Shown here one piece after another: positions 7,823-17,400 of a DNA stretch of 27,861 nt (the first letter of the stretch is position 1; each line of letters opens with the position of its first letter). A model generated the notes under the pieces. That model searched no databases and was not told the DNA's origin. It was given only the letters and a program-made list of their open reading frames with translations. The position numbers and the translations under genes were made by a program. The stretch comes from a virus: IMG/VR virus record IMGVR_UViG_3300034167_000408, positions 1 through 27,861 of that record. One strand, 5' to 3'.

Positions 7823-7844
7823 AAATAAATAGGATATAATTATA

Positions 7845-8270
7845 ATGACTTTAACCACACAACCAGAAAAAGCTTTACCCTCAATTCACGATTTTAATGC
7901 TACTAAGCAATCTGAGATTGGTTTTGAATTTGAATATGAAAATGAACTTGGTAAAGGTACAGGTTTTTTTATTACTGTTATTGGCGACCAAGCTGAATCT
8001 GTTAAAAAGGCTGTATTTGCTAAGATTAATAAAGAACGTAATCAAGCCGCTATACTTAAAAAACGGGGTAAGGATGAACCTGTTAAATCTATTGAAGAAC
8101 TAATTGAAGATAATATTGAGGGTGTTGCAGCTTGTATTATTGATTGGCGTGGTGTTGCTGAACCTTATACTCAAGAATCAGCATTTTTAATTTGCCAAAA
8201 TAACAAATTAATTTATGACCAAGTAAAGGCTGCTTCGGAAAACCTTGCAAATTTTACCAAGAGCAAATAG
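7845..8270 (+). CDS. Tail assembly chaperone, short form (lambda gpG-like)
   Basis: A 141-aa acidic helical protein (IGFEFEYENELGKGTGFFITVIGDQAESVKKAVFAKINKERN...) in the fixed position between tail tube and tape measure genes. In lambda, gpG and its frameshift product gpGT coat the tape measure protein and recruit tube subunits; they are absent from the finished virion. The motif 'GF...V.G..S..V......I...R' and the following 'VAACIIDWRGVAEPYTQESAFLIC' are typical of the G-type family. The zero-frame product ends at the TAG 8268-8270, which lies inside a stem-loop that serves frameshifting. Confidence 0.85.
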   Translation: MTLTTQPEKALPSIHDFNATKQSEIGFEFEYENELGKGTGFFITVIGDQAESVKKAVFAKINKERNQAAILKKRGKDEPVKSIEELIEDNIEGVAACIIDWRGVAEPYTQESAFLICQNNKLIYDQVKAASENLANFTKSK

Positions 8271-8617
8271 AAGATTTACTTTTATTTGCCGAATCAGAAT
8301 TTTTATTAAGTGAAACAGAAGGTGATGGGGAGAGTTTACGAAATCACCTTGAATCAATTTATAGGCAAACTGGTAAAAAACCTGCTCAATTAGAACAAAT
8401 AGAATTCCCACATACAATGCAACTTGTGTGGGAATCATTTAAAAGTTTAAACCAAACTCGAACTTATTCTGAAGTTAGAGCTAACCCTATAAGTTATTCT
8501 GAAATATTAGCTTGGAATATATTAACTGAAACTAATATTAGTGCAAAAGAAATACAAATTTTAAAGATACTAGATAATTCATTTTTAGTTCATTTAGCAA
8601 AACAAAGTAAGGAATAG
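7845..8617 (+). CDS. Tail assembly chaperone, frameshifted long form (gpGT-like)
   Basis: The -1 frame is open from before the G stop to the TAG at 8615-8617 and encodes a plausible domain: YQEQIEDLLLFAESEFLLSE...LVWESFKSLNQTR...SYSEILAWNIL. Reading join(7845..8255, 8255..8617) after slippage on A AAT TTT gives a 257-aa fusion: 137 residues of G, ending ...ENLANF, followed by 120 residues beginning YQEQIED. No independent T start is convincing: the first in-frame ATG (8417) lies deep inside the domain with no clear ribosome site. Extension by a T domain just before the tape measure gene is the lambda arrangement. Confidence 0.8.
8249..8289 (+). promoter_or_regulatory. Programmed -1 ribosomal frameshift signal
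   Basis: The slippery heptamer A AAT TTT (8249-8255) is in the correct zero-frame phase (gcA AAT TTT acc). After a 7-nt spacer, 8263-8273 pairs with 8279-8289 to form an 11-bp stem (one G-U pair) around a 5-nt ATTTA loop. The G stop codon lies within the 5' arm. Heptamer, phase, spacer and hairpin match the standard two-part signal. Confidence 0.8.
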
Positions 8618-8619
8618 AT

Positions 8620-11600
8620 ATGTCAGATCAAACTTTAGCAAGCTTGGGTATTAAATTTGCTACAGAAGGAGTTGATACATCTCTTTCTGATATGAAACGT
8701 CTACTTACAGGTGCAGAAAATACTTATAACGGTATAGCTGAATCTCGTCTTCTACTTAGTCAAAAAACTATAGCCCAACTAGCCTTAGAAAAAGAAGGTG
8801 TTACTAGGGATTTAGCAATAAAAGCTGAACAAGCTACTAAAGAAATAGAAATTGAAACTCAAAAACAAGCTAAACTTAGAGCTTTATCTGGTTATGGTTT
8901 TTCAGGTTCATCTAATACAAGTTCTATGATAGATGATAGTACCGCTAGGGCTGCTAAACAAAAAGAATTATCTGATACAAGAAAGGATAGAGAAAAATTA
9001 AATAGCGACCATATTCTTGCAATAGCTGAAAATGAATCTAGAATGCGTATTTCTATAGCCCATGAAACGGCTCTTAGAATGAACGCTACTATGGATCAAT
9101 ATTATGCTAATCAAGCTTCACTAGCTGAAATGGCTGCAAAACGTAGTAATGAAATTTCAGATCAACAATTATTCCATGAAAAATCAAATAACACTGCGTA
9201 CCGTAATAACCGTATATCCATGTACACTCAAATGTTTAATGAGATAGAGGCTAAGGAAAAAGCATCCGCTGAAGAAACTAAAAAACGAGCAACTGAAACT
9301 CATGGTCATTTGGATAGACTAATGATGCGAACAGCCTCCATTGTGGCTGCAATGGCTTCCTATCGAATTATTAGTGCTTTTATTGAAGTACCTGCGGAAA
9401 TACTTAAAACCAATATTGAAATGGAAAAACTTCGAGTATTATTGGAAGGTGTTACAGGTTCTGTACAAAACGCAAGATTAGAATTTAATCGTTTATTAGC
9501 ATTAGATATTAAAACCCCTTTTGATATTAAAGGTTTAACTGAAACTTTTGTTATGTTAAAGAATTATGGGCTTGAACCTACTGATATGGTAATGAAGTCC
9601 TTAACCGATAGTGTGGCTAAACTAGGTGGTAGTACTGAACAGTTAATAGGTATAGGTAGGCAGTTGGGTCAAGCTTGGGCAAAAGACAAGCTACAGCAAA
9701 TAGACATGCGACCTATGATTGAAAATGGTTTACCTGTAATTAGTTTATTGGCTAGTGCTTTAAAAACAAGTACTTCTGAAATTCTTGCAATGTCAAAAGC
9801 AGGTACTATAGGTAGGCAAGAAATGTTATTACTTTTTGCTGAAATGCAAAAAGACGCACCTAATGCTGCTGCAAGGAATATGGATACTTTGCGTGGTTCT
9901 TTATCAAACGTAACTACAGCATGGACACAATTTCAAGATGCTATATTAGAGGATAAATCTGAGGGTGTACTAAAACGTATTTTTGAAAGTTGGAGTTCAA
10001 TGCTATTCAAATGGCGTGATGATATTTCTGGTATTGTTAATCAAACAAATGCAATGGCAGAAAATTTAATGAAGTTGGAAAGTGTTAGAAGTCAAATGCC
10101 TATAGCTCAAAAAAACCCTATAGCTGCTGAACTTATGTCTTTATCAGGTCTTGGATATACTTACGCTGAATTAGTTGAAAAGGAAAGAGAACTTTTATTT
10201 ACTCAAGATAAAATTCTTACTGCTATGGAAAAAGAAAGTCTTGCTGCTTATAAACTTAAGGACACTTCTGAATCAAAATTAGAACTTGATAAAAAAGCAC
10301 TTGAACTTTCTGAAAAACAAGAAAAAGCTTTAATTAGACAATTAGAATTTGAGGGCAAGATAAACCAATCTAAAATGGAACTTGCTAATGCGCTTATTGA
10401 TGCTCAAATAAAGGATGAACAAAGGTTAAATACAACTAAAGTTGCTGGTTATGAATTAGAACGTAAACAAAATGATGAAGCTTTGAGTAGAAATGAAATC
10501 TCAGCTAAACGTAGATATGATGTTGAAATTGATTTAATTCAAAAACTTAAAGCTGCAGAACTTCAAAAACTTAATGAAATTGAAAGTTTAGAAAAACAAA
10601 AGATAGCTACAAAAGTTTTAGATGTTGATAAAGCTTGGCTTGCTATATTAGAAATTGAGGATAAGTCTGGTAAAAAAGGAACCGTTAATACAGCATCAAT
10701 GGCAATGGGTCCTGGACAAGCAATGCCTAGAACTTTGGCTGGTATTAACGAAAAAGGAGAAGATGTTGGTGTAGGTTTTGGTGTGGCTAGATTTAAACCT
10801 GCTGTTGATGAAAACCTCATGGGTATGTTAGGTGATTATAATAAAATTAAAGATTTTGCCACACGGCACGATGCTGAACTAAAAGAATGGTCAGAAAGGT
10901 ATTGGAAAGCTTTAGTTTTAAATTATGGAAGTGTTGAAGAAGCTTTAAAGCATTATGGTGATGGTACAGTTAAATATAGTAAGGATGTTATGGCAGCCTA
11001 CTCTATGATAACAGGTGCTACAAAAGACCAAATTAAATTAGATTCTGATGCAAAGGATACTCTTGATGATAGAGCAAAAGCAGTAGCTAAATATGCTGCT
11101 ATGGAACAAGATGCACGAAATAAATTAATTAAATCTTCTTATGAATATCAAAAGATGTTGGAAGAAGAAAGTTTAAAAACTATTCAAATTACAGGTACTT
11201 CAAAACAGTATAGGGATGCTAACTTAGCTTATCAAGAAAAGTATAATGTTGAATTACAAAAAGCTATAGCTATTCAAGATAAAGTAGGTGAAGCTATAAT
11301 TAGAACTCGTATGGCTGCTGAAAATAAAAAACCAATATTTGATCTTCAAAAGGAAAACGATTTAATTATTAAAAATGAGGATGCACAATCTAAATTTAAT
11401 GACCAATTAAGTAAAGCTCGTAACTTATTAGATGATGGTGTTATTAATGAAACTGAATTTAATAAAGAAATGGGTAGGTTAGCTCAATCATACAATGAAA
11501 ATTTTGTAGACCCTGTAGAAACTTATACTAAAAGAATGAGTCAATTTGCTATTCAAGCTGCTCGTAATATGCAATCAGGTTTTGCTCAATTTCTTTATGA

Positions 11601-12219
11601 TCCATTTAAAAATGGACTTAAAGGTATGCTTAGTGGTTTTATAGATATGTTGCGTAAAATGGCTGCTGAAGCTGCTGCTGCCCAAATTTTTGATAGAATG
11701 TTAGGTGTTAAAAATTCCGCTGGTGTGTCAAGCGGAGGTTGGCTTGGTACATTAGCTAGCGGTATAATGGGAGCTTTTGGTAGTGCAAATATGGGTGGTC
11801 AAAGCATTTACTCATCTACTACTGGTTTGGGAACCGCTGGACCAAACTATGGGTATGCTGATGGTGGTGTAGTATCAGGTAAAGGCATTTCAGCCTACTC
11901 AGGAAGTGTGGTTAGCTCACCTACAGTATTTCCATTTGCAAACGGTACTGGTTTAATGGGTGAAGCTGGTCCAGAAGCTATTTTACCATTAAAAAGAACG
12001 CCTTCCGGTTCTTTAGGTGTTCAAACATCTGGTAATAAAAGTAGCGGTGATACTATAAACAATGTTACTATTAATGTACAAGCTGCTAAGGAAGAAAGTG
12101 CTTCAGATATTGGTCAAAAAACTGCTGAAGCATTTATGAGGACTATAGCAAAACAAGAAATTACAAATGCTAACCGTCCTGGAAATCAGTTAAATAGAAC
12201 TACTACTTTTGGAGCTTAG
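8620..12219 (+). CDS. Tape measure protein (lambda gpH-like, 1199 aa)
   Basis: Sets tail length and is ejected during DNA delivery. Residues 1-230 are mostly charged helix/coiled coil. A hydrophobic patch (MMRTASIVAAMASYRIISAF) is near residues 236-255. Residues ~265-445 match the conserved N-terminal tape measure domain: LEGVTGSVQNARLEFNRL, TPFDIKGLTETFVMLKNYGL, GRQLGQAWAKDKLQ..DMRPMIENGLPV, NVTTAWTQFQDAI. Long Lys/Glu-rich helices follow (~500-960). Near the C-terminus are Gly/Ser-rich sequence, YADGGVVSGKG, GEAGPEAILPLKR (from residue 1114) and NNVTINVQA, all typical of lambda-type tape measures. At about 0.15 nm per residue, 1199 aa would suggest a tail near 180 nm (rule of thumb). It starts 3 nt after the GT stop. 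Confidence 0.95.
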   Translation: MSDQTLASLGIKFATEGVDTSLSDMKRLLTGAENTYNGIAESRLLLSQKTIAQLALEKEGVTRDLAIKAEQATKEIEIETQKQAKLRALSGYGFSGSSNTSSMIDDSTARAAKQKELSDTRKDREKLNSDHILAIAENESRMRISIAHETALRMNATMDQYYANQASLAEMAAKRSNEISDQQLFHEKSNNTAYRNNRISMYTQMFNEIEAKEKASAEETKKRATETHGHLDRLMMRTASIVAAMASYRIISAFIEVPAEILKTNIEMEKLRVLLEGVTGSVQNARLEFNRLLALDIKTPFDIKGLTETFVMLKNYGLEPTDMVMKSLTDSVAKLGGSTEQLIGIGRQLGQAWAKDKLQQIDMRPMIENGLPVISLLASALKTSTSEILAMSKAGTIGRQEMLLLFAEMQKDAPNAAARNMDTLRGSLSNVTTAWTQFQDAILEDKSEGVLKRIFESWSSMLFKWRDDISGIVNQTNAMAENLMKLESVRSQMPIAQKNPIAAELMSLSGLGYTYAELVEKERELLFTQDKILTAMEKESLAAYKLKDTSESKLELDKKALELSEKQEKALIRQLEFEGKINQSKMELANALIDAQIKDEQRLNTTKVAGYELERKQNDEALSRNEISAKRRYDVEIDLIQKLKAAELQKLNEIESLEKQKIATKVLDVDKAWLAILEIEDKSGKKGTVNTASMAMGPGQAMPRTLAGINEKGEDVGVGFGVARFKPAVDENLMGMLGDYNKIKDFATRHDAELKEWSERYWKALVLNYGSVEEALKHYGDGTVKYSKDVMAAYSMITGATKDQIKLDSDAKDTLDDRAKAVAKYAAMEQDARNKLIKSSYEYQKMLEEESLKTIQITGTSKQYRDANLAYQEKYNVELQKAIAIQDKVGEAIIRTRMAAENKKPIFDLQKENDLIIKNEDAQSKFNDQLSKARNLLDDGVINETEFNKEMGRLAQSYNENFVDPVETYTKRMSQFAIQAARNMQSGFAQFLYDPFKNGLKGMLSGFIDMLRKMAAEAAAAQIFDRMLGVKNSAGVSSGGWLGTLASGIMGAFGSANMGGQSIYSSTTGLGTAGPNYGYADGGVVSGKGISAYSGSVVSSPTVFPFANGTGLMGEAGPEAILPLKRTPSGSLGVQTSGNKSSGDTINNVTINVQAAKEESASDIGQKTAEAFMRTIAKQEITNANRPGNQLNRTTTFGA

Positions 12220-12221
12220 TA

Positions 12222-12569
12222 ATGCCACAAGCAATGCCTTTAACCACAAAAATCTCTGAAAATAGTACTAAAAGTTCAGCTTATAAAACTTTAATATCTA
12301 GATTTGGAGATGGTTATGCTCAAAGAGCTCCTGATGGTACTAATAGTAAAATTGATATTTGGGATTTAAAATGGTCGCCATTAAACCTAACAGACCGAAA
12401 TATTGTGGTTGCCGTATTTGATGCAGTAGGTGGTTGGGATTATATAACATGGACACCTCCTGGAGAGTCAGTTTCTAAGAAATTTATAATGACTTCAGGT
12501 TATAGTGAAAGTTATGTATCAACTTATTATAATATTAGTGTAAAACTAGAACAAGTTTTTAATGTATAA
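12222..12569 (+). CDS. Minor tail protein M (lambda gpM-like, tail tip)
   Basis: The 115-aa protein carries the family signature RFGDGYAQRAPDGTN (residues ~28-42), then IWDLKWSPLN, 'VFDAVGGWDYITWTPPG' and 'SVKLEQVF'. This is the Phage_min_tail family (PF05939). GpM is a small ring-forming part of the tail tip that interacts with the end of the tube. It follows the tape measure stop by 2 nt and precedes the L-like gene, exactly as in lambda. Confidence 0.9.
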   Translation: MPQAMPLTTKISENSTKSSAYKTLISRFGDGYAQRAPDGTNSKIDIWDLKWSPLNLTDRNIVVAVFDAVGGWDYITWTPPGESVSKKFIMTSGYSESYVSTYYNISVKLEQVFNV

Positions 12570-12580
12570 TTGGAATAATC

Positions 12581-13111
12581 ATGCCAGATAGTATTGATTT
12601 AGAAGTCTTAAAAGCAAATGTATCAGCTTATATTGAATTATTTGAAATGGATTGTACTGCAATTAGCGGTATAGGAATTGTATATTATTTAACCACAAAT
12701 AAAACTGCTGTTAGTTTTGGCAATATTACTTATAACCCTTTTCCAATGAGTATAGAGGGGGTTCAAAGTAGTGCTGATGGTGCTCCAGCAAGACCAACAA
12801 TTCAAATGTCTAATATTGCTTCTAATGTAGGGGCATTAATGAAATTTATAGGTTCATTAGCTTTTTTACATGAGGATTTAATTGGTGTTAAAGTTACTTA
12901 TATTAGAACTTTTGCTAGTTATTTAAATAGTGCTGCTAGAATATCTGCACCGCCTTTAAAATATACTATAGCAAAAAAGTTAGAACATAATAAAATAGCA
13001 TTAAAATTTGAACTTAGAAGTCCATTGGATAAAGAACGAGCATATTTACCTAAACGTCAAATGCTTAAAAGGGATTTTCCAGGATTAGGTGTTAATAAAC
13101 GAGTAGGTTAA
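12581..13111 (+). CDS. Minor tail protein L (lambda gpL-like), lacking the C-terminal Cys-rich part
   Basis: A tail-tip ring protein of the Phage_tail_L family. Visible features: LFEMDCTAISG near residue 20, FGNITYNPFPMSIEGVQSSADGAPARPTIQMSN (family core), 'LIGVKVTYIRTF' and the conserved C-terminal 'LEHNKIALKFELRSPLDKERAYLPKRQMLKRDFPG'. In lambda the protein continues (about 232 aa) with cysteines that hold an iron-sulphur cluster. Here it stops at 176 residues with LGVNKRVG and has one cysteine in all. The K-like gene starts at the very next base, so the shortening looks genuine rather than a sequencing frameshift. Confidence 0.9.
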   Translation: MPDSIDLEVLKANVSAYIELFEMDCTAISGIGIVYYLTTNKTAVSFGNITYNPFPMSIEGVQSSADGAPARPTIQMSNIASNVGALMKFIGSLAFLHEDLIGVKVTYIRTFASYLNSAARISAPPLKYTIAKKLEHNKIALKFELRSPLDKERAYLPKRQMLKRDFPGLGVNKRVG

Positions 13112-13831
13112 ATGCAATTATCACAACAACAATTTAATGAAGTTTCTACCCATACGTTAAATTGTTATCCCAATGAAATGTGTGGTATATTAGTAGACGA
13201 TACTTTTATACCTATTCCTAATATTAATAAAGAACCTGAGAATAATTTTACATTATGCCCAGTTACTTTAGTTAAATATCTTGGTAAAATACAAGCTATA
13301 ATTCATAGTCATTGTAGGGATTTAAAAGCTCCTGAAATATTAGATCTTCGTACACCCTCATATAATGATATATTAGGTCAAAAGAAAAGTAAACTTCCTT
13401 GGTTAATTGTTAGTTGTGAAGGAATCAATGTAACTTATCCCTTACAAATTCCTAGAATAAAAAATAAGGATTATTTAGAAAGACCTTTTATTTGGTTTAT
13501 TAATGATTGCTATAGTTTGGTACAAGACTATTATTTATTTGAACTAGCTATTGATTTACCAGACCATAAAGCTGATGAAGATTTTTGTAATATGAGAAAA
13601 CTGCATAACCTATTTGATGATTATATTAAAGAATATGGTTTTATAGAATTACCTGCTACTGTAGAATTACAAAAAGGTGATTTACTTTTATTAGATAATG
13701 CAGGTCACACAAAAAATCATTTAGGTATTTATGAAGATGGCTATATACTACATCAAGATATGTTGTCTTTAAAAGAAAAAGTTGAACATTTTATAGGTCG
13801 TATTCATAAGGTTTTAAGATATGATAATTAA
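13112..13831 (+). CDS. Tail assembly protein K-like: JAMM/MPN peptidase + NlpC/P60
   Basis: A two-domain protein of lambda gpK type (239 aa). The N-terminal JAMM metallopeptidase motif is complete: E22 (NEMCGILV), H65-S-H67 and S83-x2-D86. The C-terminal NlpC/P60 domain shows C133 (NDCYSLVQDYY), GDLLLL, H203 (NHLGIYEDG) and H214 (YILHQ). Such proteins act in tail-tip assembly and are thought to process a tail protein or cut peptidoglycan cross-bridges at infection. All catalytic positions I can place are present, so both domains are probably active. The gene abuts L and overlaps I by 11 nt. Confidence 0.9.
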   Translation: MQLSQQQFNEVSTHTLNCYPNEMCGILVDDTFIPIPNINKEPENNFTLCPVTLVKYLGKIQAIIHSHCRDLKAPEILDLRTPSYNDILGQKKSKLPWLIVSCEGINVTYPLQIPRIKNKDYLERPFIWFINDCYSLVQDYYLFELAIDLPDHKADEDFCNMRKLHNLFDDYIKEYGFIELPATVELQKGDLLLLDNAGHTKNHLGIYEDGYILHQDMLSLKEKVEHFIGRIHKVLRYDN

Positions 13832-14423
13832 AGTATATGAAGATTTAGAGAACTTTGATGAATTTGATTTTAATGTTGATAATATGAGGGATATATTATC
13901 AGGTATTAAAATGAATAAAGGAGTAGAATATTCTGATAATATTTTATATCAAAATTGCCAATATATTTTAACTTCTAATAACCCTGAAGTTACGCCTATT
14001 AGTTTAAATGAGGAAACCTTTTTATCTGAAGTATGTGGTTATGATAACCTATATATAATTCCTGAGACTTCAGGTGGTGTCCCTGCGCCACTTGTTGCTG
14101 TAATAATGGCTTACGGTGCTTCCATTGCTGCTACCGTAGGGCTTAGTGTTAGTGCAGGTGTTACATTAGGTACAGCAATGGTATTTGCTGCTCAGGTTAT
14201 AATATCAGTAGGAGTATCAATGGCTTTAAATGGTATCATGCAACTTATATCACCAACTACTTCATTTTCATCTGATCCTGCTCAAGCTCAACAAATGCAA
14301 AGTTCCTTATTTAATGGAGCTCCTATAATCAGGGAACAAGGTGGTAGTGTACCTTTATGGTATGGCTCAAGTTATATCGGTGGAGTTTTAATTAGTTCAA
14401 GTATTTCTACTGCAGAAGGTTAA
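13821..14423 (+). CDS. Tail assembly protein I (lambda gpI-like)
   Basis: The 200-aa protein has a mixed alpha/beta N-terminal domain (residues 1-85) and a strongly hydrophobic Ala/Gly/Val stretch (about 88-140, VPAPLVAVIMAYGASIAATVGLS... to GVSMALNGIMQLI). The end is typical of gpI: 'SSLFNGAPIIREQGGSVPLWYGSSYIGGVLISSSIS'. In lambda, I works with J and K in tip assembly and may leave the particle. It overlaps K at its start, and the J-like gene begins 3 nt after its stop. Confidence 0.85.
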   Translation: MIIKVYEDLENFDEFDFNVDNMRDILSGIKMNKGVEYSDNILYQNCQYILTSNNPEVTPISLNEETFLSEVCGYDNLYIIPETSGGVPAPLVAVIMAYGASIAATVGLSVSAGVTLGTAMVFAAQVIISVGVSMALNGIMQLISPTTSFSSDPAQAQQMQSSLFNGAPIIREQGGSVPLWYGSSYIGGVLISSSISTAEG

Positions 14424-14426
14424 TAA

Positions 14427-17400
14427 ATGGAAGAAAATGAGTTAATATCAGGTTCTGGTGGTAAAGGTGGTAAAGGCGGACATGTACCTGTAGAATCCAA
14501 TGATACTTTAAAAAGTAAACAAGCTATTAAATTACTTTTTGCTGTAGCGGAAGGTGAAATAACATCTATTGATGATATTCTTCTTGATAAAGTATCCATA
14601 TCAAGTTATAAAGCTTCCTATGCTTGGAAAAGTGGTTTATCAAATCAAACTGTTATTCCTGGATTTATTGATACAGAATCACCGTTACCTACATTTACTT
14701 CTGTTGCACTTGTTAAAGCTACTCTTTTTACTTATAACATTGATTCATTAGTTGATGCAGTTAGACTAACTTTAGGTTTAGATAGTTTAAGGCAAATACA
14801 AGAAAATGGTGATATGACGGGATTTACTGTATCTATTGAAATTTATACTAAAGCTACTACAGTTGCAGGTCTAGTTTTATATAAAACCAGTACTAAAAAA
14901 GGTAAAGCTTCCAACCCTTATAGTTGGGATGTTATAGTTGATAGACCCACTAATTATGTTCCTGGAACTAATTGGTCAGTTGTTGTTAATAGACTTAGTG
15001 ACGATGATACCAGTGTAAAAAGGAATTCTGTTACTCGTTTAATTGCTATAACACAAATATATCATAAACAATTAACCTATCCTGGAACTGCTTTAGTTGC
15101 AATTAGTTTAGAGGATGCTAATGAATTTGGAGGTCGAGTACCTCAAATTCTTATAAAAGGTAAGGGACGAAAAGTATTAGTTCCTTCTAATTATAATCCT
15201 GTTACTAGAGTTTATACTGGTACTTGGAATTTATCCATGAATTCTGTAAAGCAATTTAGTGATAATATAGCTTGGGTTTTGTATGATGTATTGCATGACC
15301 CTACTTGTTTAGATATAAATTCTGCTGATATTGATAAAACTTCATTTTATTTACTTAGCCAATATGCTGATACCTTAATACCTGATGGTTATGGCGTTAA
15401 TATACCTCGTTATTCTATTGGTAATCAATTTTTTTCTAGAGATAATGTACCTACGTTTATTCAAAATTTGTTATCAATTTGTAATGGAATGCTTACTGAA
15501 AATGAATTTGGACAGATTAAAGTTATTTTTGACCAACCTAATTTATCAGCAAGTAGATTAGTAACCAATGCTAATGTAGTAGCAGGTTTATTTAATTATA
15601 GTTCCAATGATTTAGAAAATAGGTATTCTCTTGTAAATGTTACTTATAATAATTATTTAAGCTATAACGAAACCGATACTGCAACTTGGTCAGATAATGC
15701 TTTAATAACTCGGTATGGTTTACAAACTTCTGATATTGTACTTCCTGGATGTATTTATGAAGCTCAAGCTATAAGAAAAGCTCGTTGGGCTGTTTACACT
15801 AATGCTATAACCACGAAACTTCTTACATTTAATGTAATGTTTGAGGGTTTATCATTCAGAAACGGTTCCATTATTAAAGTAATGGATAGTGATAATGCTG
15901 GTGTTAATCAGCATGGTATTATTAAAGGTACAAGTGTTTTAACAGGTAATACTACTATTGTTATGGATAGAAGTATTACCCTTGCTGCTCAAACCTATAC
16001 TGTTACTTTTTATGGAATTGATGGGGTTACTTTATACAATAAAACTTTACTACAAACCAATTCTACAGTATCCAGCATTAGTTTTGTGGGTACTGAAGTT
16101 CCTTTATTAGGTAGTACTTTTATACTTTCAGGTACAGTTACTCCTCAATTATTTAGAGTTGTTGGTAATGCTAAAAATAGTGATGATAGTTATACTATAT
16201 CCTGTTTAGTTTACGATACTGACAAATTTACATATATAGATCAAGGTATTACTTTAGGTGGTGGTACTGGCGATTTTATAAATATTGATGGTTTTTATGC
16301 ACCTGCGGTTTTTAATTTAGCAGTTAGTCCTATATCTTCATCAAACGGAGTTAATAATAATATTCAACTTGATGTTCATTGGGATTGGGATTTATTACAT
16401 GCTCAAAAATATAAAGCTACTTTTCAAGCTACATGGATAAGGGATAATACCGATATAAAAGAAGTAAAGGAGATTACTGGTAATAGTTTTGATATAAATG
16501 GTGCTGTTCCAGGAACTTATGATATTACAGTGTGGGCAATTAATCCTTTTTCAGGTATTAAATCAACTCCTGCTACTTTAAGTTATTCCTATAGAACTAC
16601 TGCTGGTAATTCAACTTTATTACCTCCTGTTAATGCTAGGGTATCCGGTACAGTTGGTTTAATTTATAACACTCCTGCCTTATCATTGTTATTTGACTAT
16701 AATACCCTTAATGATAATGTTTCGGATAGTTTATTGGACTATGTTGTTGAACTTTGGACCTTAACTGGTACAACTAAAGTTGGAACTTATGTGGTTAAGC
16801 CGAACTTATTATTTGGTAGTACTTTTAATTTTCCATTTTTAGAAAATTTAGCTATATTTGGTGCATCAACTAGAAGTTATATTATTAAACTGTATAGTAG
16901 AGATTTAACTGGTTTTGTTTCAACTGCTTATGCAGTTACCGTTAATAATACTGTTCCTGTTCTTCAATCATTTACAATACTTTCAGGTGTTTCATCTGTT
17001 TATATTAAAGTTACTACAACTCCTTATGAAATAGATACTGCTGGCTATGAAGTACATAGAAGTTTAACTACAGGTTTTACTCCTGGAGTAGGTACATTAG
17101 TTTATGATGGTCTTGATACTTATATAACCCTTAATGTTCCTGACACTCAAACTTATTACTATAGGATTGCTGCTTATGATGACTTTGATAAAGTTGGTCT
17201 AACTTATTCAAGCCAACAATCAAATACTGCATTAACTACAGAGGCTATTACTTGGTCTAAGACAGGTTTAGTTTTTTCAGTAGGTACTACAAATCAATTA
17301 ACTTGGACGGCAGGTACTATAATTAAGTCTGGAACTACTACTTATAGTGGTGTTGTGGCTGGGAATGCTACTTGGACAACTGGAACCCTTTATGCTTATT

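Noticed and set aside
7826-7840. TATAAT-like strings before the chaperone gene as a promoter
   Set aside because: No acceptable -35 lies 16-18 nt upstream; the region is simply AT-rich and near the ribosome site.
8417-8617. Separate 66-aa gene starting at 8417
   Set aside because: The frame is open well upstream and joins the G gene through a -1 frameshift signal; no good ribosome site precedes 8417.
12581-13111. Frameshift or assembly error as the cause of the short L-like protein
   Set aside because: The K-like ATG abuts the stop, leaving no room for a lost Cys-rich tail; reading is clean on both sides.
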